The notes under the pieces were generated by a model. It was not told where the DNA came from and made no database searches. It saw only the letters and a program-made list of their open reading frames with translations. This document shows positions 47,262-58,156 of a DNA stretch of 64,000 bases, one piece after another; positions within the stretch are counted from its first letter, which is position 1, and every line of letters begins with the position of its first letter. The stretch covers positions 58,854,042 through 58,918,041 of the forward strand of contig CM060734.1 of NCBI GenBank assembly GCA_030704615.1, read 5' to 3'. The position numbers and the translations under genes are program-made. This stretch comes from Takakia lepidozioides. Lineage: Eukaryota; Streptophyta; Takakiopsida; Takakiales; Takakiaceae.

Positions 47262-50200
47262 CTACAGCTCACCAAAGACATCGGCAAAGTGATCCCACAC
47301 GTAGTTCCCTACCTGTACCGGCCAGCCAAGAATATGAATGTATGTACAACTGTCAACAATTTTACTCAAAAACATTCGTGCAAAGAATTAGAACGGTAGA
47401 ATGAAAGCTTTTTATGCACACAGCCCAGAGATAGCCCACCGGAGCTTAATGCACTCGGTTGTACACATGCTAGATTGGAAACCAGGTGTAGAGAGTCTTG
47501 TTGTGTACCTTGAGTCCGATTTTGATGCCATCAAAAGCAGATTTTGGGAAGTGAACACCTCCATAGATCCTGCCAGGTTCACGCTCCAGATTAATGAGCA
47601 CTCTTACAAACACACAATCAACTGGATTATTGTAGTAAGTGTGATTGGATTTTCAGTGGGATTGATCAGTTGACACAAGCTGGCAGTTTACCTTGCAAGA
47701 GAAGAGAGAGCGAGATAGAGCTCACATGAATAAATTGATTACAAGTTACCTGCTGAGAGCAACTTCGGTTTTAACGTCGTCGATGGTGTTGTATGTGCGG
47801 GGCGGCAGATAATATCCCTCAGATTGGACAACATATGGTCCATTGGGTGTTCTTTGGGAAGTTAATATGCTTAAGAATTTGGCCAGAACCATTGCCCAAG
47901 TGCCGGTGGGGGTACAATGAGTGCTTGGATACTCGGGGTGCGGTGGAGTACGTAGCACCGGTGTAAAGCTTGGGTCAGGCTTGTGTGTTGGATCGCCTTG
48001 CCTGAGTGTTCAAATAACGCAGCACTCGCAAAAATCGTCAGTCTTTGATACAATACTCTTCCTGAAGCAATTGCAAAGGAGAAATCATAGGGTCCAACCT
48101 GGAGAGAGAGAGGTTACTGCTGTGACCATGTCAAGACAAGATAATCTGACTGATTCAAACACTTGATCTTTCTAGAATTTCATTAATTGCATCATCAGGC
48201 CCAGGCAGTTACTTTACAATCGAGATCTTTTTTATTTTCAGTTTACCGAGAGTTTACCTCTAGTCCTGGAGGTGGGTGGGAAGTTAGAGAGACTTAAACT
48301 ATCCCAAGCTTCAGTTCCCACAACCCTATAAGCTTAACACTTAACACCACATTGACGGTCTAGCACTAAACAAACAAGACCACCAGCTCAGATGGAAGTC
48401 AAAGCTGCTGCCGAATACATGATGTATTTCCATTACCTAGATTATATATATCTTAAATTTACGTATCAACATCACTCGAGTTAATGAGGCTTGGTTGCTT
48501 GGCATAGAGTCTGGAAACCTCACGAAGGGCATTCTTGGTTGATAACAAGGTTAGGAGAAGAGACCCATCAAACAGCACAGCCACTGCTTGCTTATATCAA
48601 GATAACTTAGAGTAGGCAAAGACTCACATGCTCCCATACCAACCACAGCGCATCACACAGTGTGCAACAATAGGCGCTGGTGATTAGTGAGGAATAGCAT
48701 GCAGGATAATTTTTTGGCGCCGCCTAGTTGTTATGATCCATGATGTACACCAAGGAAGATAGTGGAATGGAGCAACTTAGTCTATCAGCCAAGGTTGCAA
48801 AGTTCTAGCAGATCAATGCATGCATAGGAAATTAGTTATAAGGAAACCTTAAATTAGCCCATGCTCTCTACGGAATAGTGCCCTTCTTGGGGATATCAAT
48901 TGCTCCTCCTTCACACGCCTTGATTGAGGATAATTGGGACGTGGCTAGTGAGAGGCGGGAGAGATCCAACCTTCTTTGGAATCTAAGTTGGTGTGTAAAA
49001 AAGTCAGTGGTGACGGTAGTTACTCTCTGCGTCAAGTTTCGCATAAAGCCTATTAGTGCTGGCCACGCACAGTGGCTCATTTGGTGAGCCATGCTGCCAG
49101 CAGGAGTTTCGAGGCTCATGACTCTGGAATAAAAGTTCATAGTCTGTTGGGCCTCTCACAATCTCTTTTGCGATTGGGAATTGGGGCTTGGTAGGTTAAA
49201 GTGGCATGTCATGCCACCTACTTGTTTTCTTCCTCCAGGAGGGTTTTCGGTTCTATTGAATAAATCTCTTTCCTTTGCACTGCGGGGCCAAAAAAGAATA
49301 GTGCCCTCTAGGTGTAACCCGGGTGATGATTGGAGAAGAGGCCACGGATGTTGTCAATTTCTAGTTTCACCCACGTCCAGTATTCGATAGATTTTCCTTC
49401 CAGCTTAGATATATATATGCAGACTGAACTGCTCCTCTTCATACCCACACCACACCTTTGAGGCATAGAAAAGAGAGGTCCTACCCCAACTCGAGCCTTA
49501 TATTAAGTGCTTCTAGAAACCTTCGGAATTGAGAGAGATCGGGTTGGCATGAGGATAGTTTGCAATCACTGAAGCCACCAACTAGTCGGTGGCTTGAGCA
49601 GGTTGGATAAAGAACGGAGTGCCACCCGGGTAACCTCGGGTAATACTGCCAGGCTCAAATCCTACTACCTAGTTGTGTGCACGGTATTATCTTTCTTCCC
49701 TTCCCTTGGGCGGTGGCGCATCATGAGCCTTGTGCATGGTGAGGTCACTTTGATTTCTGAGGTCAGAGGTTATAAATCACTAGATGATTTCAAAAGCCAA
49801 ATCCTTAATTTCCAGGGGTTACATGTGTCCTTCAGTAATGCCGTCTGGTCATCCTATTGCTCAGGGAAAAAGCATGAGGGCGGGCAAGTGGATAGAGGAG
49901 AGAGCACCTGAAGGCGGTGATGGGACGCCAGAATCGGTATTTGTCGTACATGTACCACCCCACAATGGAAGAATCGTATGCAGCCACACTGAGTGTCGCA
50001 AAGAGCTTGGATGTTTCCGGGAGGGTCAGATTTGGGCCGGTGATGCTCAAAGTGACGTTGAACAAATGACCCACAATAGTCGACGTGTCTGCAGCAGTAC
50101 AGCATTGTAAGTTCAAATACGACCCATCTTGACAACTGGTGATCCCTGGAGCAATTAAATAATCTTATGCATGCCCAGGGAACTTGCTAAGCAATTGAGT

Positions 50201-51725
50201 TTAGGCGAACGATAGAGTAGCAAGGTTTTGAGCTTAAACATACTTGCTGGATCTTCCCAGAACCTGGCTGTCTCCTTCTCAAACTCCGTCTGGACTGGCG
50301 AGTTTGCGTTTCCAACAGTAGCAACTATATGGTAGTTCTTATCATACTGTGCGCTCGGAATCTTCAATGGACCTCCGAAAACGTCAAACTCTTTTGAAGA
50401 TTTGATGACAAAAGGGAGAGTATGGCCCAATTGTGGGTAAAGAGCAAACGTCTGGTTAGGAGTGAATTGATACTCTCCTACAGGACCTCCCGGTGGAGCG
50501 GGACGAAACTTCGCCCAAGTCTGGCTTCCATCGAGTATTCTGCACAACAATGTCGATCATAGTATAAGATCTAGTAATGCCTTGCAGAAACACTGTAAAC
50601 ACGATCTGATTATATTTCTTGGGTAGAGTCCTAAATGAATACTACATTAAATGTGGTTAACAGGAAAAATTGAGGTCCCTCGGGACGGATTCGAAGATTT
50701 ATATATGTACCTTTCGCGCAGAAGATCTTTGGCAAATTCAAAAGCCAGTCTCTGCGATTGGGCATCCTCTTCCTTTGAGAGGTTCAGTTTCGTTACTTGT
50801 GAGTCAATGACGCCGTCAAATATCGGCGACTGCTCTGCAGGAAAAAGTCTGCACAAGAGAGATTGACAAAATCAGCTTGTCCTGATCCTATCTCCTTTTC
50901 AAGATAAGGGCCTGATCACGGCCACTAATGGACTTTCTAAGCTCACTTCTCAAGAGCAGATAGGGGTCCACATTTCGACTACTCCCACTAAGATTCAATG
51001 TCAAGAAATGTTCAAAGATATTCGTCCTTACTCCGAGAGGACATAGTGAGCAGCATATGCAGCAGCTGCTTCGGGATGCGAGAAGTCCTCGCGGTAGGCT
51101 GACTGAAGAGCCTTGTATTGTGAGAGGTGTACAAAGGAAAAAGTCCGAGAAGAGATCTGACTTGGCAAACCTAGTGTGCGGATCACCTATGTACACAAGG
51201 CAGCCCAGATTTTAATGTGAGCTGAGAGATCCTCCTAGGTAGGTAGTGAATTACATATTCCTCGCGCTAGACAAAAACCCACATTGGATACAGGTCTCAA
51301 TCTTGAACTAGCTTCAAAAGGCTGACACATGAGGACCTGTTATTCAAAATGAGCTAGCTAGTTGAACATTCTGACATCAAACGTTCACAACTTGTGTACT
51401 GAACATTTAGTACTAGATACAGGATTTTCTCAAGCTAGATGTGCGCTCAACTTTTATAATGAACTGAACACTACTAATCTTCAATGACAGTTCATTACAA
51501 CTAACCGGCGCAAGAGCTTGAGAAGTTGCGTTCAGTTCTAATGTGGTCATGGATCACGAGACGATCAACTCGTGCACTCACCCGCTGCGTCACTGCATTC
51601 CACTGCGTGACAACATTATCGACGCCTTCAATCACCAATCCAGAATCTGCACGAATGGAGCTCAAACTGAAAACCCACCCCGCCATCACTAACAGACACC
51701 AAGCTCGCCCCATTTGCACCCGCAT
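47262..51725 (-). CDS. Vanadium-dependent haloperoxidase / PAP2-family protein, secreted
   Basis: Acid-phosphatase/vanadium haloperoxidase superfamily: oxidises halides with hydrogen peroxide when vanadate is bound, or acts as a phosphatase. Minus-strand exons: 51582-51725, 51032-51186, 50711-50848, 50244-50539, 49908-50088, 47750-48001, 47519-47579 and 47262-47312. Every junction phase closes, giving 426 codons including stop. The N-terminus (MRVQMGRAWCLLVMAGWVFS) is a signal peptide. Active-site signatures are all present: KYRFWRPITAFR (Lys and Arg of motif 1), PPHPEYPSTHCTPTG (motif 2 His; Thr replaces the common Gly in PSGH), and RIYGGVHF (motif 3 Arg and His). The short final exon encodes VGNYVWDHFADVFGEL. 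The gene looks intact. Intron 5 is 1.9 kb. Substrate choice cannot be read from sequence. Confidence 0.93.
49583..49670 (+). repeat. Possible tRNA-derived SINE in haloperoxidase intron 5
   Basis: TGGCTTGAGCAGG (A-box-like, near 49,591) is followed by GGCTCAAATCC (B-box-like, near 49,651). The spacing suits a pol III promoter. No acceptor stem is seen, so a SINE is preferred over a tRNA. Confidence 0.35.
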
Positions 51726-52420
51726 TCTCACAGTCCAAGACTAGATGGTAACAACGGTGTACAGCTCAGTGCAGTGTTGACGTTGCTCTCGCTACAAGTT
51801 CACCACTCACTCTTTTATAAACTCTACTCATCACTATAGTAAGTCGTAGCGCACGTCCGGCTGCGTACTGGGAAACATCATGTAAACGACGACTTTTTTT
51901 AGGGTTAAAGGAAAGTCGTCGTTAAAGGGAAGTCGCTAAAGGAAAGTCCTTCCTATGAACTTTCCTTAAACGACTTTCCTTTCCTTTCCCACAGACTTTT
52001 GTTTTGTTTTTTTCTTTTTCCCATACACTTAGGACTTAGTATGGAAGGACTATGGAAGTCACGTTCCACCTCTAAAAACAAAGTCAGGTTATTTTCTTTT
52101 TCATTTTTCAAGGGAAACACCTGGGAGCTGAAATTAGTGTGAAGTACTTATTGAATTGCACATTCATGGCAGCTTGTTTATAAGTACTTTTAGCATTTAG
52201 GGTTTGTTGTTAACATTTATCCAAGGCCAGATTCCTGAAGGGAGTTTGACACACACTTTTATTTTAAATTTTTTGTGGGTGGAAGACCGTGAAGGGTGGA
52301 AGATAAGAGGAATAATGTAAGAACTTAATGCACACATGCAACCTCAGGACAGGATGGTACGCGGTTTCCGGCATGTCAAATCTGCCCCACCCTCTCTTTA
52401 GAGTGAGATGGAACTGAAGG
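51726..52420. other. Haloperoxidase upstream region with an inverted repeat
   Basis: Presumed promoter and 5' flank of the haloperoxidase gene. At 51,888-51,990, GGAAAGTCGTCG and repeats of AAAGGAAAGTC are mirrored by ACGACTTTCCTTTCC, able to form a hairpin about 100 bases long. No coding sequence is visible. Confidence 0.45.
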
Positions 52421-52424
52421 AGTG

Positions 52425-52680
52425 TCAACTCCAGTCGGGGTTACACTATGAGGTGTGTAACTCCACTTGGGGTTACATCGGGTTACACGACGAGGTGTGT
52501 ATCTCCACTCGGGGTTACACAGAATCGAGTGTAACTCCAATCGGTGTAACCCACACTTGGTCTCGAAATTTGACTAAGTCCAAATGTGGCTAAGTATAAA
52601 ATGGACCAACCAGAGTTTCATGAAAAATTGGGGTTACAGAGGGTTACATCGACCGGGGTTACACTGCCACAACCACCCAT
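52425..52680. repeat. Short tandem/inverted repeats of GGGGTTACAC
   Basis: At least four units of about 30 bases built on ACTCCACTYGGGGTTACA and GAGGTGTGTA lie at 52,427-52,560, with further GGGGTTACA words to 52,665. They abut the end of composite-element copy 2 and may be its subterminal repeats. Confidence 0.55.
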
Positions 52681-53870
52681 TAGGAACTCGTGACGGGTCC
52701 ATCCCGCCCAGGTGGAGGTACTCGAAGACGACATCCCCATCATAAGCATCCGGCAAGAACTCCACACGCTCAATAGGGACAGTCTCCTAGTCAATCCCCC
52801 GCAATTCACTCTGAAAACCGGGCATTCCTCCCATTGACTTCAGTTTTGGAATGACACTGATGAGGTGTGTCACTTGCGGCTTGACGACCGGCGTTGTTTG
52901 CATAGAAATTGGGATGCTGGGAACGTCCTCGGAGGAGGAGTCTGAGAGCTCAACTATTGGGGTGGAAGTAGTGGTCTCCGTCTTCACGACAATATTCCTT
53001 TTCTCTTGAGCAACAGAACCAGCAGTTCCCGGGGAGACATACGAACCAATGGACTGCCGCCGAGGAGCTCCGACGACCCTGTATCTTCCTGGAGGCACTC
53101 TCCACTGACTCACAAGAGAATTTTCATCCGAATGAGTACTTGATGAACTTCCCATTGACATCGTAGACCTCTCTTTCGAGGAAAACAGTGTCAATCTGGT
53201 ACTCGAAATGCGTTGCCAGGTGATGTTCCTGCAATTGTGTAACCATTGGAATCGGCATCCTTCGAGAAAGGGACAGGTTTCTCCACAGAGTAAAACTCCG
53301 CTTCAGAGGAACCCATGGTGAAGGACGAATAATTCCGAGCTAGACGAAGCTCGAAAGTGGAGAGGCCCACGATTTCCGTGCGACATCTGTTACAAACGGA
53401 GTGGATTTCGTTCATCAATAGTTGAGAGACAGTTAAAGAGTCCTTGAGGAACAGTTGTGTAAACAGATGTCAAGCAGTTATGTGCCTGCCCACACCCAGT
53501 GCAAAAGACGGCGGAACCGGAAAATCTGGGATACAATGCCTTTGTAATGTTTTCAGGCACGTGGGCCCAGACATTGCATTCATAACACGGCTGCCAAAAT
53601 GGGTGCAGAACCAATGAGAAGTTTTGAACCGCCGCAATGCACAAAATCCACTTGCACATGTATGGACATCGGATCCAAGGTACGGCCACGAGGGGTGACG
53701 GCGGCCAGTGCCAAATGCACAAATGTTCATGTGCTACGTGGACACGTCTGAGGTGAACCCATGCATAACCATCGCAAGCAAGGCCCCGCCTGCATCCCCT
53801 CGTACAACGTCTCTGAGCCCAGCAGATCCTCATTTTCAAGCTGGAGACTAGCAAGAGACTAAATTCCCAC
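52640..53870 (-). pseudogene. Divergent Cys-rich gene of composite element, copy 2
   Basis: Minus-strand counterpart of 40,896-41,550, extending further. Segments in order are CYECNVWAHVPENIT, FCTGCGQAHNCLTSVYTT, HSVCNRCRTEIVGLSTFELR, SSEAEFYSVEKPVPFSKDAD, then a Ser/Thr-rich stretch (52,787-53,194: ENSLVSQWRVPPGRYRVVG, SSEDVPSIPISMQTTP), and finally VEFLPDAYDGDVVFEYLHLG near 52,710-52,770. Frame changes occur near 53,390 and 53,195. The paired CxxC motifs suggest zinc binding. The sequence stops before any transposase core, so this copy is 3'-truncated. Confidence 0.55.
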
Positions 53871-53946
53871 CGAGAGAGTGGTAGGCGTAGAAGGCAGTCT
53901 TTCTTCTTCACCTCAGCGCGATTTAGGAAGAGGGCGAGAGAGAGAA

Positions 53947-55336
53947 TGAGAGGTCGCAAGCTGGATTTGACGCTTCAAGATATAGCAGAGGAGAGATCGC
54001 CCTGGAAACAGAACACATGACTGTGCAGGACCAGGCGATCGGGGCTTCCCAAGGAGGGGATGAAACACCATCAGAGAGCGACACAGATGATGTGGACACA
54101 GAGGAGCCTGACGTTGTTGCTAAGGAACCCACGCCAAAGGGGAAGAGTGTTGTTGAGAACGAGGCGACGCCGAAGAGGAAGAAGGTTGCGCAGACGGGTA
54201 GTGCCGCTGTATCCAAGGCATCAGGGAGTGCTCCCCCGAAAGGACCACATGTGATGATCTTCCTTCCTCTCTTTTGGTGCAGATTGAAGGGCATGGAAAT
54301 TGCCTGCACTGACGCACGAAATTTCATGCCCTGCATTCATGTCTTTTCCACTTCAGAGTTGAGTGAAGTAGATCAAGGTGTCACAGATGGGTGTTCTGCT
54401 AGTTTTTCATTTACTCAATTTTTTTGTTCACTAAACAAGAAAGGGAGGCTGGGTTGGGAGCAGCACCTTGAGAGCACCTCAAGAAAATTGCGTGCGTCAA
54501 CGCATGCAATTTTTGGAGGTGCTCTGAAAGCCATGTTATGCACTCAGCATCTCTAAACGCAGCCATCAACAGAGGAAAATGGGCTGCATGATATCAGCTA
54601 CAGCATTCTCTGCATGTCCCTAAGAGAACCCCAAGAATTTGCGTGCGTCAACGCGCTCAATTTCGGAGGGTGCTGTGATGGATATCTAGAGCTGTAAACA
54701 AATCTGAATGCCTGAATGTGTGAGCACAAAAAGATTGTCTTAAATCCACGAAAAACACTTCAGAGCACCCACCAAAATTGCGTGGGTTGACGCACGCAAT
54801 TTATGGTGTAGTTCTGAAGGAGTGTGGGTCTCTCATTTCCGAGATCAATGCACATTACTTGAAGAGAAAATGTACAGTCTGCAGAGGCTTCAGAATTGCG
54901 TGCGTCAACGCAATCAATTTATGACATTGCTTTTACATGGAGAATTTTTCTTTTTGAATACAGGCGAAGAAAATGAGAGGTGTTCCCTTGGAACAGGATG
55001 AAGACGAAGAGCACGATGAGGAAGACGATGGCAGGCCATACCATGACAAGGCAAAAGATCTGTTGTCCTTCTCGAAAGTGAACTCAACCCAAGTCATCAA
55101 GGCCATGGGCGTTCCTAGGGGGAAATTAATGATCCCATTGTGCAGGTTGATCTCCATGTCGTTCGTCCGACCAGCCCTCACGAATGACATTGCAAAGCTG
55201 GAACAAGATTTTTCCATGGGTACATGAGGGTCAATCTGTGTTTTACGTTTCGTTGGGCGACACCAACGGCAGGGAAGTTTTGGTGGACGAGACCATTGTT
55301 GGAGGCTGGGATCCAATTTGGCGACATATCAACGAC
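53947..55336 (+). pseudogene. ParB-like / methyltransferase gene of composite element, copy 2 (truncated)
   Basis: Exon 1 (53,947 to about 54,240) encodes MRGRKLDLTLQDIAEE, then an acidic region (ESDTDDVDTEEPDVVAKEPT) and lysine-rich tail. A one-base loss near 54,000 breaks the frame relative to copy 1, and the donor GT of intron 1 reads GG. Exon 2 (from 54,964) gives the ParB-like region (VNSTQVIKAMGVPRGKLMIP, LTNDIAKLEQDF), frame-broken near 55,216. Similarity to copy 1 ends at about 55,336, before the DGNHR motif, at the junction with a gypsy integrase. Copy 2 lies inverted relative to copy 1. Confidence 0.7.
54297..54920. repeat. Array of five 28-bp inverted repeats in intron 1, copy 2
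   Basis: Palindromes start at 54,297, 54,485, 54,636, 54,775 and 54,893 (spacing 188, 151, 139 and 118). Best copy: 54,485-54,512, arms AAATTGCGTGCGT and ACGCATGCAATTT around CA. In mirrored order they correspond one-to-one with the copy 1 array (40,458, 40,261, 40,111, 39,971 and 39,833). The array therefore belongs to the element's ancestral structure. Confidence 0.9.
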
Positions 55337-56288
55337 GAGTAGATGACTTACTTTATTTCAAGGGACTTCTCTATGTACCTCCAGGACCTACACGACTTCA
55401 AATTCTTCAAACATGTCATGATCTTCCGGCTGCAAGACATTTCGGCTTCAACAAAACAATGGAATTGATATCCAGGGACTATTGGTGACCGCAGATGTGG
55501 AAACTCGTGAAAGAATTTATAAAATCTTGCGACACGTGTACTAGAGCGAAGGGACCACGACATCGACCTTATGGCCTTCTTCAACCATTACCCATTCCCA
55601 AGGATCCATGGTCGTCAGTGTTTATGGACTTTATTACGGACCTTCCAATTTCCAAGACCACCGATTCAATCCTTGTTATTGTAGATCGTTTTACGAAGAT
55701 GACACATTTCATTCCATGTAATAAGACGGTAACCGGCAAAGAAACTGCAAGACACTTCCTCAATAATATCTACCGCATTTATGGACTCCCGAAGAACATC
55801 GTATATGATCGAGGACCACAGTTCATATCAAATTTCTGGAGGGGATTATTTCACATATTGGATACTAAGATCAACCTCTCTACAGCTAATAATCCACAGA
55901 CTGATGGTCAAACCGAACGCGTAAACCAGATTTTAGAGCAGTATCTTCGTTGTACGATATATTATCACCAAGATAATTGGACGGACCTTCTGTCATTGGC
56001 TGAGTTTGCCTACAACAACACTATACATTCTTCGACCAAGCAAACTCCATTTTTCTCCAATTATGGTCATCATCCTCGAGCAAACCCTTTCCACGTGAAC
56101 TGTTGGAAGCCATGCTGCAGAAAACCTTGCTACTTATCTTGTTACGATTCACAATGAGCTTACATTTCACCTCGCAGAAGCTAAAAAACAATACAATGAG
56201 TATGCAGATCAACATCGCCAACTCAAATCCCAGTTCAAGGTCAGAGATCGTGTGTGGCTTCTTCGACGGGACGTACAAACCTCGCGAC

Positions 56289-56806
56289 TGTCAAGGACGA
56301 GAATATAACTGAACACAAACAAGAGATTAGACTAGAAGTACAAGACTAGACAAGAAGTCAAGGTCGGCGTGGCCGAATGCTTGGTGGATAAACATGAATC
56401 AAGTCTTTATAACAATGGACAAAAGTACAAGTAACTGGAACTCGACTCGAATACTAGAATACTGGAAGCTGGACTGGAATACTAGGACTAGGAACAAGAG
56501 TAGCTTGAATTTGTGTTGGCGAGACTGAAGAGTGTCCAGTCTCGCCTCCTATATATACTGGCTACTAGGAGGTTCCCTAAGATGTTTCCCCAAATGAGGT
56601 TTCTTGATGGAGAAGTTTCCTCCAAAGGAAGCTTCCTGAGCAGTTTCCCAAGTTACTCTCGGTAATTTGGTAAACTCCCGGTAACTTGGTAATTTATGGT
56701 AACATATGCTAAATCATGATAAATCATGGTAACTTTTGGTAACATGGTAACTTAGTAACTTCTGGTATTTACTCCTGGTAAATTCCTCTGGGCTACGTCC
56801 GTGACA
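56289..56806 (-). repeat. 3' LTR of nested gypsy element
   Basis: On plus it starts TGTCAAGGACGAGAA and ends CCGTGACA. It is nearly collinear with 59,633-60,145, differing mainly by scattered single-base changes. It contains a TATATATA box near 56,560 and GGTAAC-type short tandem repeats at 56,650-56,780. Confidence 0.93.
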
Positions 56807-56960
56807 TCACCCCCTCTTCTAGTGCCGAGTTCCTCGAGGAGCGGTAAAATCTTGGACTTGCTTAGAGTTGGATAACCTCCCTCCTTAGTCTATATCAGAT
56901 ACACTGAATGCGGAGTCTTCACCTTGAAGCTAACTTGGCTGACATCATCGTTGTGACGTC

Positions 56961-57312
56961 TTATTGACGTGTAGCTCGGAGCTTAGCTGGATATCGTTGA
57001 TGAAACTCTTGGACTTTGTCAGATGCATTGACAAGGTTGGATGAAGGTTCCCACGTTCGTTCGCTGATGTCGTAGCATTTCCAATGTACGAAATATTCAA
57101 GACGTTTATACTTGATGCGAGAGTCTAGGACTTCGTCGACTTCATATTCGATTTCCTTATTGACTTCGATTGGTGGAGGTAGTACAGAAACTCTCCCTGG
57201 AATATTCGATGGATGATACAACTCCAATAATGAAACATGAAATACTGGATGGATGCACATACTTCGTGGGAGTTCAAGCCGAAAACTGACCGGATTTATT
57301 TGTCGCATAATA
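56961..57312 (-). pseudogene. Chromodomain / integrase C-terminal remnant (nested gypsy)
   Basis: Encodes [32 protein letters not shown], then a chromodomain (YEVDEVLDSRIKYKRLEYFV, HWKCYDISERTWEPSSNLVN), which can direct integration to heterochromatin. It is fused directly to the RT at about 57,312 by the internal deletion. Confidence 0.85.
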
Positions 57313-58075
57313 GACATTTTTCCAACTTGGCATATAGTCCTCTTTCTCTTAATTTATCAAGGACAAGGCGTACATGGCGGCCATGTTCTACTTCATTCAG
57401 TGAAAATATCAAAATGTCGTCCAAATAGATAACTACAAAGTCATCTAAAAATTCTCGAAAGATGTCATTCATCATATGTTGGAAAATTGTTGGAGCATTT
57501 GTAAGACCGAAAGACATAACACTATATTCAAAATATCCATACCTTGTTCAAAAAGTTGTTTTCCATTTGTCTCATTCTTTTATCCGTACAAGGTTATAAG
57601 CTCATCTCAAGTCAATTTTGGTGAAAATCTTCACTCGTCCCAGTTGGTCGAGAAGCCCAGAAATCAGCGGCAACGGATAACGATTCTTAATTGTGACTTT
57701 GTTGAGATCACGATAGTCCACACACATGCATAATGATCCGTCCTTCTTTTTCACAAACAAGATAGGCGCCCCCGCAGGTGATTTTGAATGTCGGATGAAG
57801 TTCTTCGACAAATTTTCATCAATATACTCACGTAATGCAGCCAACTCCGTCTGGGATAAGTTATAGATTGGGCCGAATGGTGGTTGGGCTCATTTTTGTA
57901 ACTCAATTGCACAGTCATAAGGTCGATGTTCTGGCAATATGTCTGCATTTTTCTTCTCGAAGACATCATTGAAATCATGATATTGAGTAGGTAATGTCGA
58001 AGTACATTTGTTTGTTGTGGTCTTGATCAGAGTCGCATAAAGTACAAATATCGCATCTTTTTTGGTAGCTCTCAT
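57296..58075 (-). pseudogene. Gypsy reverse transcriptase (truncated)
   Basis: Two frames. 57,602-57,844 carries the N-terminal RT motifs ([34 protein letters not shown]) and ends at a stop after FTKIDLR. 57,296-57,517 carries [18 protein letters not shown] and the catalytic YLDD. The thumb, RNase H and integrase are deleted after KLEKC. Confidence 0.88.
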
Positions 58076-58156
58076 GAAAGCTCTAGCTCTAAGGAACAGG
58101 GGTTGAATACCTTTGATATTTCTACATTTTTGTCTTACATAAATTTTTCGCGATTG

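Noticed and set aside
52787-53194. Ser/Thr-rich frame as an independent host protein
   Set aside because: It is continuous with the Cys-rich gene of composite-element copy 2 and bounded by frame breaks.
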